DNA of 32,951 bases from Novosphingobium fluoreni (lineage in GTDB: Bacteria > Pseudomonadota > Alphaproteobacteria > Sphingomonadales > Sphingomonadaceae): assembly GCF_014196615.1 (NCBI RefSeq), contig NZ_JACIDY010000009.1, forward strand, positions 1 to 32,951, given 5' to 3'. The position numbers and the translations under genes were made by a program. Position 1 is the stretch's first letter; each line of letters begins with the position of its first letter. The notes under the pieces are model-generated. The model had not been told where the DNA came from and ran no database searches. It worked only from the letters and a program-made list of their open reading frames with translations. Positions 26,993-32,951 of this stretch are shown here, piece after piece.

Positions 26993-28072
26993 TCACAGCT
27001 TGCCGTCGGCGGCGGACTGCATGAAGGTGGTGTCAAAGCGTAGCGTCACCTTCTGGGGATCGCCCAGCGCTTTGTTGCCGGGGAAGCCGATGCCCACCGC
27101 GTCCGCCGATGCCGCGCCCTTGAACAGGCCCTTGCTATAGCTGAAATCGCGCACCCGCTTCATGTTGGTCATCAGCGTCGGCGCGGTCGTTGCGGCGACC
27201 GCAGCCTTGGGATCGACGTAGAGATACGTCGTGGAAAGTTGCTTGTCGTAGGCTTCGGGTGTCGCCCCGGCCAGCTTCGCCATTGCCGCGCGGGCCTTCG
27301 CGCCCTCAGCATCCTTGCGCTGCATCAGGGCGATGGTTTCGTACCAGATTCCGGCCAGCGCCTTGCCCAGGTTCGGGTTAGCCTTGATGGTGGCGGTATC
27401 GACCACCAGCAGGTCGAGGATTTCGCCCGGGATCTGTGAGGAGTTGAACACTTCCTTCACGCCAGGAAGGCCCCTCATCGCGGTCAGCTGCGGGTTCCAG
27501 GCGACCGCGGCCTGCGCATCGGGGCTGGAAAACGCGGCGACGATATCGGCGTCGGCAGTGTTGACGGTCTTCACATCCTTCAAGGACATGCCCGCCGTTT
27601 CCAGACCGCGCGCCAGCAGATAGTGTGAGACCGACAATTCGACAAGGTTCACCTGCTTGCCACGGATCGCGCTCAGGCTGTCACCAGCTTTCAGCAAGAC
27701 GCCATCGTTGCCGTTGGAGTAATCGCCGACGATGATGGCGCTGGTATCCTTGCCGCCGGCGGCAGGGATCGTCAGCGCGTCCATATTGGTGACGGTGACA
27801 CCATCGAACTTGCCGGCGGTATACTGGTTCACCGATTCAACGTAATCGTTGACTTGCACGACGTTGATCTTGATGCCGTACTTGTCGGCCCACTTCTTCA
27901 CGATGCCAGCTTGCTGGGCATAGGGCCAGGGCATCCATCCGGCGTAGATCGACCAGCCGATGTTGAATTCCGTGCGAGGCTTGGCGGGGTCCTGGCTCGA
28001 CGAGCAGGAGGCGAGAAACAGGGCCCCTCCCAGCAGCGCGATCGTGCTAACCCGGTGCAGCGACTTCACCAT
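26993..28072 (-). CDS. ABC importer substrate-binding lipoprotein (urea-carboxylase-associated type)
   Basis: The protein has 359 residues from the ATG at 28072, which has AAGGGGAC upstream. The signal ends in the lipobox LFLASC, so the mature protein is probably a lipid-anchored binding protein rather than a free periplasmic one. The body is of the NMT1/TauA/SsuA type (FNIGWSIYAGWMPWPYAQQAG, NVVQVNDYVESVNQYTAGKFDGVTVTNMDAL) and resembles the family of periplasmic binding proteins found beside urea carboxylases. As first gene of the operon it lies about 58 bases from operator B. The WMPWPYAQ region probably contributes aromatic residues to a cation-binding pocket (inference). Confidence 0.92.
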   Translation of the reverse strand: MVKSLHRVSTIALLGGALFLASCSSSQDPAKPRTEFNIGWSIYAGWMPWPYAQQAGIVKKWADKYGIKINVVQVNDYVESVNQYTAGKFDGVTVTNMDALTIPAAGGKDTSAIIVGDYSNGNDGVLLKAGDSLSAIRGKQVNLVELSVSHYLLARGLETAGMSLKDVKTVNTADADIVAAFSSPDAQAAVAWNPQLTAMRGLPGVKEVFNSSQIPGEILDLLVVDTATIKANPNLGKALAGIWYETIALMQRKDAEGAKARAAMAKLAGATPEAYDKQLSTTYLYVDPKAAVAATTAPTLMTNMKRVRDFSYSKGLFKGAASADAVGIGFPGNKALGDPQKVTLRFDTTFMQSAADGKL

Positions 28073-28129
28073 GATTCGTCCCCTTTCGCATCGCAGCATC
28101 GGACCAGAACTTCATCTTGTCCAGCACTG

Positions 28130-28157
28130 ATATTACCGAAATGTATTTTTGTAATAA
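28130..28157. promoter_or_regulatory. Operator B: ATATTAC-N14-GTAATAA
   Basis: TATTAC (28131-28136) and GTAATA (28151-28156) are separated by exactly 14 bases, as in the other two copies. It lies 58 bases upstream of the substrate-binding protein ATG, where the minus-strand promoter of the operon is expected (TAATAT on that strand could be the -10). Confidence 0.72.
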
Positions 28158-28243
28158 CGCAGCGTGGCGGCGATATTGCCGCGTCGATATCCCGGATTTC
28201 TTGCGATGCAGCATGCCATGTGCGATTGCGTCATAAAAGTGCG

Positions 28244-28271
28244 TTATTACGCTTGACGCAAACCGTAATAT
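28244..28271. promoter_or_regulatory. Operator C: TTATTAC-N14-GTAATAT
   Basis: TATTAC (28245-28250) and GTAATA (28265-28270) again have a 14-base spacer. Its plus-strand spacer (GCTTGACGC) resembles the minus-strand spacer of operator A (GCTTGACAC), and TTGACG could be a -35 for the plus-strand receptor gene. The centre lies 114 bp from the centre of operator B. Confidence 0.72.
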
Positions 28272-28608
28272 CGATACCGTAAGCATATCGCATCGCAGAA
28301 TCGCGACGGTTCGGGACGTAACGGGCTGGTTGGCCTGCCGCGTTTTCGGTGCCGGATGAACGGACTTGGCTCGCACGCGGACTTCGCGTCCGTATGTCGA
28401 TGGGTAGATCGTGCTGCGCTGCAGCGCGTGAGTTGTGGTGACGGCAGGATCCTTAAGGTCTGGAAGCCTGTGATCGCTACGACTGAGTAAAGAATAAATA
28501 AGCAGGCTGGAAGATTATCAAGAAAAGACGACCAGGCAGGGCCGATATTGCGGCTCTGCCTTCGGGGGAGATGTATCCCGTGCACTTTTCACCTTGAGGG
28601 GGCTGTTC
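28272..28608 (+). other. Long leader region of the TonB-dependent receptor gene
   Basis: More than 300 bases without a gene separate operator C from the receptor start. The region has a 10-bp hairpin (28535-28544 / 28551-28560, loop ATATTG, one G-U pair), 48 bases before the GTG start, without a following T run. I looked for guanidine-I, cobalamin and TPP riboswitch signatures and recognised none. Confidence 0.4.
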
Positions 28609-31023
28609 GTGACCAATAAGTCTTTCAAAGCTACTTTGTTCTGCGCCACTGCACTCGTCGGGTTCGCGCAGGCACCGGCATTCGCGCAGACCGAGCCTGA
28701 TGGTGCCGCGTCGACAGATGCGAACGAGATCATCGTCACCGCCACGCGCCGCAGCACCACGTTGCAGGATGCACCGATCAACATCAGCGCGGTAGGACAG
28801 CAGCAGCTCGCTCGCCAGCGTATCGATAGCGTTCAGGATCTCGCAGCCTTTACGCCCGGTATGACGGTGGCGAATACAGGGCCCGCCTCCACCGGCAACA
28901 TCATCATGCGCGGCATTTCGGCTGCGGATACAAGCGCGGGCGGTTCAAACTACGAAAGCGCGGTCGGTGTATACCTTGGTGAAGTTCCGCTATACCTGGA
29001 CTTCAAGCTGATCGACATCAATCGCGTCGAAGTGCTACAGGGTCCGCAGGGTACGCTATACGGTCTCGGCACGTTGTCGGGCGCGGTGCGTTATATTCCC
29101 AATCGCCCGGATCCCAGCAAGTTCAGCGTCGATGCCCACATGCGCGGCTTCGTGCAGGACCACAGTTCCAACCCCGGCTTCAACATGGACGGGGCGGTCA
29201 ACATCCCGATCATCGAAGACCACGTGGCGTTTCGTACAGTCGTTGGGTATTATGACAACCCCGGCTTCATTGACTACAACTATATCCTCCGTAATCCCGG
29301 CATCTCGGATCCACAGCCGGTACGCGGGGAGACCGCTGCCGAAGGTTCGTTCGGAACCCCGGAACAGCGGGCGGCGAATTTCTATTCCAAGAAGGACGTC
29401 AATTACGAAAAGACGTTCACCACGCGCAACCAGTTGCTGCTGCAGCTGAACCCCGACATCAAGGTCTACCTGACTTACGCCCATCAGGATACGAAGACGC
29501 AGGGCCGCCAGGCGACCGGCGCGGGCGTTCTGGGTACGGGCAAATACGAAGGCCCGTGGCGTTATCTGGAGCCACGCAGCCGTAACTCGAACCTCTATTC
29601 GGCTGAGTTCAACATCGGTTTGGGCGGTTTCGCGCAACTCGTCTCCACTTCGGCGTGGACAACGCAGAAGATCAAGGCGCAGTCGGACAATACCGATCTT
29701 CTCCTCGATCTGGACTACGGATACGAAGCCTTCCCGCAATTCTCCTCGTTCAACCAGTCGACCGTCAACTACAAGCAGTTCAACCAGGAGGTTCGCCTGG
29801 TTTCAACGCACGGCGGTCCGTTCAACTGGGTGTTGGGTGGATTCTACAACAATCTGCGCTACGGCTCACAGTACCGCGAATACGTACCCGGCCTCCCCGG
29901 CTTCTTCGGCGTGTTCCGTCCGGACAATCTGGAATACATGTCTTTCGTGAACACCCAGACCAAAGAGATGGCGGCTTACGGCGAAGGTACGTTCCACATC
30001 ACCGATGCCTGGCAGGTTACGGGCGGCCTGCGTTACTACAAGTACAAGGCTTTCGCGGAGGGGGGCACCGATACCCCGCTGACCGGAGGCGGCATCCGCC
30101 GCACGCCCTATCCGCTGGTGGTGTTCGATCCCAGCCGCATCAAGTCCGGCAATACCAAGGCCGACGGCTTCGTCTGGAAAGCCAATACATCGTACAAGAT
30201 CAACGACGACCTGCTGGTCTATGCCACGTACAGCACGGGCTATCGCACCGGCAACGTCAACCGTGTTGCCCCTTGCATCCTGCCATTGGCACCCGGTCAG
30301 AACGTCTGCGCCTTGCCGAACGAACTCGCGTTTGGTCCTGACAAGACGCGCAACAAGGAGATCGGCGTGCGCGGATCGCTGTTCGACAAGCGGTTCCAGT
30401 TCACTGCCGACGTCTTCCATATCGACTGGTCGCAATTGCAGACGCCCAGTCAGACCCTCAACGGTGCGGTGGGCATCACTGTGAACGCCGGTAAAGCGGT
30501 TTCGAAAGGTGTGGAGTTCTCCGGCCAGTTCAAGATAACGCCAGAACTCGCGCTGCAGGGCATGTACTCTTACACCGATGCCAAACTGACCGAAGACGCG
30601 GCGGATATCGTCGTCAGCCAGGGCCAGCCCTACAGCGCCCTCAAGGGCGATCGCCTGCCGGGTTCGGCCAAGCACCAAGCCGCCGCGCAAGTGACATATA
30701 CTTATCCGCTGGCAAACGGCACCGACATCGAGGCGAGCTGGGCCGCGACGTACATGGGCAACATCTATTCGCGCATCGGCCTTCGCGGCTTTGGCGAGGT
30801 CATTCCGGACTACCTGACCCACCGCGCCTCGATCACCTATCACGGCGAGCATTTCGATGTGGGCGTTTATGCCGACAATATCTTTGACAAGTATGCCATC
30901 ACCGGCATCAGCAACGATCGCAGCTCGTTCAATCAGGCACGATCCGGCGTGATCGAGCGCTACTATGCCCAAAGCGTGCTGACGCCCCGGCGCATCGGTG
31001 TCGACCTGCGCTTCCACTACTGA
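28609..31023 (+). CDS. TonB-dependent outer-membrane receptor, divergent to the nitrogen operon
   Basis: The protein has 804 residues when started at the GTG at 28609, which has GAGGGGG upstream; an in-frame TTG at 28594 is less likely. The signal peptide is cleaved after AFA (residue 26), the TonB box is EIIVTA (40-45), the plug contains 'V-E-V-L-Q-G-P-Q-G-T-L-Y-G-L-G-T-L-S-G', and the barrel ends with LRFHY. The plug motif has GLGTLSG where siderophore receptors usually read GRNATGG, a variant common in sphingomonad receptors for other substrates. It shares a regulatory region containing two copies of the putative operator with the guanidine/urea operon, so it may be co-regulated. Its ligand is unknown. 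Confidence 0.94.
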   Translation: MTNKSFKATLFCATALVGFAQAPAFAQTEPDGAASTDANEIIVTATRRSTTLQDAPINISAVGQQQLARQRIDSVQDLAAFTPGMTVANTGPASTGNIIMRGISAADTSAGGSNYESAVGVYLGEVPLYLDFKLIDINRVEVLQGPQGTLYGLGTLSGAVRYIPNRPDPSKFSVDAHMRGFVQDHSSNPGFNMDGAVNIPIIEDHVAFRTVVGYYDNPGFIDYNYILRNPGISDPQPVRGETAAEGSFGTPEQRAANFYSKKDVNYEKTFTTRNQLLLQLNPDIKVYLTYAHQDTKTQGRQATGAGVLGTGKYEGPWRYLEPRSRNSNLYSAEFNIGLGGFAQLVSTSAWTTQKIKAQSDNTDLLLDLDYGYEAFPQFSSFNQSTVNYKQFNQEVRLVSTHGGPFNWVLGGFYNNLRYGSQYREYVPGLPGFFGVFRPDNLEYMSFVNTQTKEMAAYGEGTFHITDAWQVTGGLRYYKYKAFAEGGTDTPLTGGGIRRTPYPLVVFDPSRIKSGNTKADGFVWKANTSYKINDDLLVYATYSTGYRTGNVNRVAPCILPLAPGQNVCALPNELAFGPDKTRNKEIGVRGSLFDKRFQFTADVFHIDWSQLQTPSQTLNGAVGITVNAGKAVSKGVEFSGQFKITPELALQGMYSYTDAKLTEDAADIVVSQGQPYSALKGDRLPGSAKHQAAAQVTYTYPLANGTDIEASWAATYMGNIYSRIGLRGFGEVIPDYLTHRASITYHGEHFDVGVYADNIFDKYAITGISNDRSSFNQARSGVIERYYAQSVLTPRRIGVDLRFHY

Positions 31024-31040
31024 CGCGAGAGTACCCACCT

Positions 31041-31077
31041 GCCCTGGGTCGATCTGTTCGGCCCAGGGCGTCTTTTT
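31041..31077 (+). terminator. Rho-independent terminator of the TonB-dependent receptor gene
   Basis: A stem of GCCCTGGG (31041-31048) and CCCAGGGC (31062-31069) is followed by TCTTTTT, 17 bases after the receptor stop. It has no T run on the other strand, so it serves only the plus-strand gene. Confidence 0.88.
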
Positions 31078-31092
31078 CGTCAGGTTCAGGTG

Positions 31093-31548
31093 TCAGAGCA
31101 AGGGCAGGGTGCCTGTCTGCCGCATCGCCTCGGAAAGCGCGATCGCTGCCGTAGTCGCCAGGTTCATCGATCGTACTTCGGGCCGGATCGGCAGCTTGAC
31201 CTTCGCGTCGCAAACCTGGGCGATGGCGTGGGGCACGCCTGCGCTTTCCTTGCCGAACAGCAGCACATCATCCTTGTCATACTGGAACTGATAGGCGGAC
31301 TGCGTGGCCTTGGTGGTGAACAGCACCAGCCGCCGCGCGCCAATCGCGGCCTGGAACGTCGCAAAGTCCTGGTGCCGGATCACGGCGACATGATCGATAT
31401 AGTCCATCGCCGCGCGGCGGACGCGGCGATCGTCCCAGGTGAAGCCCAGCGGTTCTATCAGGTGCACCGTCGCTCCCAGGCACGCGCCCAGGCGCAGCAC
31501 CGCGCCGACATTCCCGGCAATCTCAGGTTCGAAAAAGGCCATGTGCAT
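31093..31548 (-). CDS. trmL: tRNA (cytidine/uridine-34-2'-O)-methyltransferase
   Basis: The 151-residue SPOUT methyltransferase has the three typical motifs: FFEPEIAGNVGAVLRLG near the N-terminus (motif 1, N14-type Asn and Arg), LFGKESAGVP in the middle (motif 2) and LPIRPEVRSMNLATTAAIALSEAMRQ at the C-terminus (motif 3, the trefoil knot that binds S-adenosylmethionine). Length fits TrmL (about 155). It methylates the ribose of the wobble nucleotide in tRNA-Leu isoacceptors. It is a housekeeping gene convergent with the receptor and unrelated to it. The ATG two codons later is an equally possible start. Confidence 0.96.
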   Translation of the reverse strand: MHMAFFEPEIAGNVGAVLRLGACLGATVHLIEPLGFTWDDRRVRRAAMDYIDHVAVIRHQDFATFQAAIGARRLVLFTTKATQSAYQFQYDKDDVLLFGKESAGVPHAIAQVCDAKVKLPIRPEVRSMNLATTAAIALSEAMRQTGTLPLL

Positions 31549-32059
31549 CGCGGCTGCTTGGCGAAGACATAGCGAACGCGCAAGTTCGCCGGACCGGAAG
31601 CGGGCCAGCAGACGAATCAGATGTTGAAAGTGCCCCAGTGAGGCCTTCGCCGCTCGCTGGTGAATCTGGCGGTCATCACGATAATTGATCCGAACTGACT
31701 ATTACCCGGCGGTGTCTTCGATTTGGCGGAACGATGCAGCCGCTTTGATGGTAAAGATTGGTCTATCAGAGCTCGTGTTGTCACGTGGTCCTCCTAGGTA
31801 CTGATGCGCGCTTAGTAGCGAAAATCGCGCCACAGAGTTCCGTGAAATCGTTAATCATAAGTAGAAGGCGCAGAGCGACACCTTCACTCCGGCTTCAATC
31901 CGCATTGGCGCTAGTAACAACCCAGCCGTTTACTGTTGCCGGCAGGTACCGTGGTATCAATTTCGGTGAAGTTTGGTGCAGGGCGGGGGGTCTTATCAGA
32001 CCATCGGTCGCTGCGTGGAAAGCATCCGCAATCGCGGAGCTCTTCGTTGGGAGCATAAG
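31549..32059. other. Intergenic region upstream of the adhesin gene
   Basis: No reading frame here shows a recognisable protein, and composition is more AT-rich than in the genes on either side. The right end carries the ribosome-binding site GGGAG (32049-32053) of the following gene. I see no clear promoter hexamers, repeats or RNA gene. Confidence 0.4.
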
Positions 32060-32951
32060 ATGGAAAAGCGCGTCGATATCGTCAATCGCACCACCAAGAC
32101 CGTTCAAACATCGATTGTCGATACCGGCGAAGGGCGCGTCGCCGTTCCTGCCAATTCCAACATCAAAATTGTCGCTCCACGCGATGCAGTGACCGGCATG
32201 CTGCGAGAGGGCGACGATCTCGTCATCCGCTTTGCCGATGGCTCCACCATCCGGCTCGACGGCTACTTTGCCTGCGCTGACGATGATCGTGGACAGGTCA
32301 GCCTGGAAGATCCCGCCAGCGGCGCGACCTGGCTGGCAGACCTGGGCAGCGCGACGTGCGTTGCGGGCGAAGACGCCACCAGCGAAGTCCTGAACTATAG
32401 CCTGAACCCTCTTGCGACAGGCGCTGCGGCGGCAAGCTCGGGCGGGATGTCATTCCTGCCGATCCTGGGCCTGGCGGGCCTGGCCGGTGGCGTGGCCGCC
32501 ATCGCCGGTGGTGGCGGTGGTGGCGGCAATAACAACACCCCGCCGCCCCAGCCGGGCGATACCACCGCGCCTGCCGCCCCGGTTGTCACCCCCAGCAATG
32601 GCACCCGTCTCACCGGTACGGCTGAGGCAGGCTCGACGGTGCGCATCGACATCAACGGCGATGGTTCGGTGGAAGGCACGGTGACGGCAGACGCGGGTGG
32701 CAACTGGACCTTCGTTCCTACCACGCCCATCGGCAATGGCGTGCCCGTTTCCGTCACCGCGACGGACGCGGCGGGCAACACTTCGCAGCCTACGCGGATC
32801 GTGGTCGACGCGCAGGCGCCTGCTGCACCTACGTTGAACCTGGGTGATGGGACAGTGCTGACGGGGGCGGCCGAGGCTGGCTCTACCGTCGTGATCGACC
32901 TTAATGGCGATGGCACGCCTGATGCCACCGTCACCGCCGGTGCTGACGGCA
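32060..32951 (+). CDS. BapA-like large adhesin, N-terminal part (runs off the window)
   Basis: An open frame begins with ATG at 32060 (GGGAG six bases before) and has no stop up to the window edge, giving 297 visible residues. Residues 1 to about 115 form a beta-rich BapA prefix-like domain without signal peptide. A Gly/Ala-rich hydrophobic stretch follows (LPILGLAGLAGGVAAIAGGG, about 133-152), then a Pro-rich linker and bacterial Ig-like repeats of about 83 residues. The motif AEAGSTVRIDINGDGS recurs as AEAGSTVVIDLNGDGT; the DxNGDG parts may bind calcium. Such proteins are large type I secreted surface adhesins involved in biofilm formation; a C-terminal secretion signal and a nearby type I exporter would be expected beyond the edge. 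Confidence 0.85.
   Translation, partial: MEKRVDIVNRTTKTVQTSIVDTGEGRVAVPANSNIKIVAPRDAVTGMLREGDDLVIRFADGSTIRLDGYFACADDDRGQVSLEDPASGATWLADLGSATCVAGEDATSEVLNYSLNPLATGAAAASSGGMSFLPILGLAGLAGGVAAIAGGGGGGGNNNTPPPQPGDTTAPAAPVVTPSNGTRLTGTAEAGSTVRIDINGDGSVEGTVTADAGGNWTFVPTTPIGNGVPVSVTATDAAGNTSQPTRIVVDAQAPAAPTLNLGDGTVLTGAAEAGSTVVIDLNGDGTPDATVTAGADG

Noticed and set aside
28165..28179. TGGCGG-N5-TTGC, resembling a sigma-54 promoter on the plus strand
   Set aside because: The third to sixth bases fit the consensus TGGCAC poorly, it would give a leader of more than 400 bases for the receptor, and no enhancer-binding regulator is present.
28073..28608. Guanidine-I (ykkC) riboswitch expected before a guanidine operon
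   Set aside because: I searched both strands by eye for the conserved purine-rich and ACGR-type elements and did not recognise them; a covariance-model search would settle this.
29866..31038. 390-codon open frame antisense to the second TonB-dependent receptor
   Set aside because: Shadow frame; the plus-strand receptor is unambiguous.
31758..32192. 144-codon plus-strand frame before and across the adhesin start
   Set aside because: It overlaps the adhesin N-terminus in another frame and its translation shows no family features.

Overview
The window looks like a chromosomal segment of a high-GC alphaproteobacterium, most likely a sphingomonad (Sphingomonadales). Evidence for this: a SOS box of the alphaproteobacterial type (GAAC-N7-GAAC) before an imuA-imuB-dnaE2 mutagenesis cassette, two large TonB-dependent receptors of the sphingomonad type, an UrcA-family protein, an initiator tRNA with an A-U pair in the anticodon stem, and relics of a relaxase/DUF6118 mobilisation module. 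The genus cannot be fixed from the sequence alone.

Layout. 1-1640: initiator tRNA-Met with its terminator, followed by a decayed mobile element (fragments of a P4-type integrase, a MobA/MobL relaxase and a DUF6118-like protein, all with frameshifts and stops). 1644-5230 (minus): a TonB-dependent receptor and a secreted tyrosine-phosphatase-like protein. 5714-6100 (minus): a small unknown protein. 6380-12220 (plus): SOS box and the ImuA-ImuB-DnaE2 translesion cassette. 12378-13316: a LysR regulator. 13404-16524: a small ORF, a di-iron membrane hydroxylase, a TPR-sulfotransferase and a small secreted protein in tight succession. 16650-16982: an UrcA-family protein, then a bidirectional terminator.

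17099-28072 (minus) is the most interesting part: a nine-gene, almost gap-free operon. In transcription order it encodes a lipoprotein substrate-binding protein, permease and ATPase of an ABC importer, a NikR-like ribbon-helix-helix regulator, two DUF1989 proteins, a biotin-dependent urea/guanidine carboxylase, allophanate hydrolase, and a periplasmic beta-propeller. The DUF1989 pair next to the carboxylase and allophanate hydrolase points to guanidine use as nitrogen source (guanidine to carboxyguanidine to allophanate to ammonia plus CO2) rather than simple urea use. I see no guanidine-I riboswitch. Instead, three copies of the palindrome TATTAC-N14-GTAATA lie at 25375, 28131 and 28245: one just before the regulator gene and two in the divergent promoter region shared with a TonB-dependent receptor (28609-31023). 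The half-site spacing equals that of the classical NikR operator, yet the regulator has lost three of the four NikR nickel ligands. This suggests a re-purposed NikR-fold protein controlling guanidine/urea scavenging, possibly including an outer-membrane receptor.

31093-31548 (minus) is trmL. 31549-32059 holds no convincing gene. From 32060 a large BapA-like adhesin with Ig-like repeats begins and runs off the right edge.
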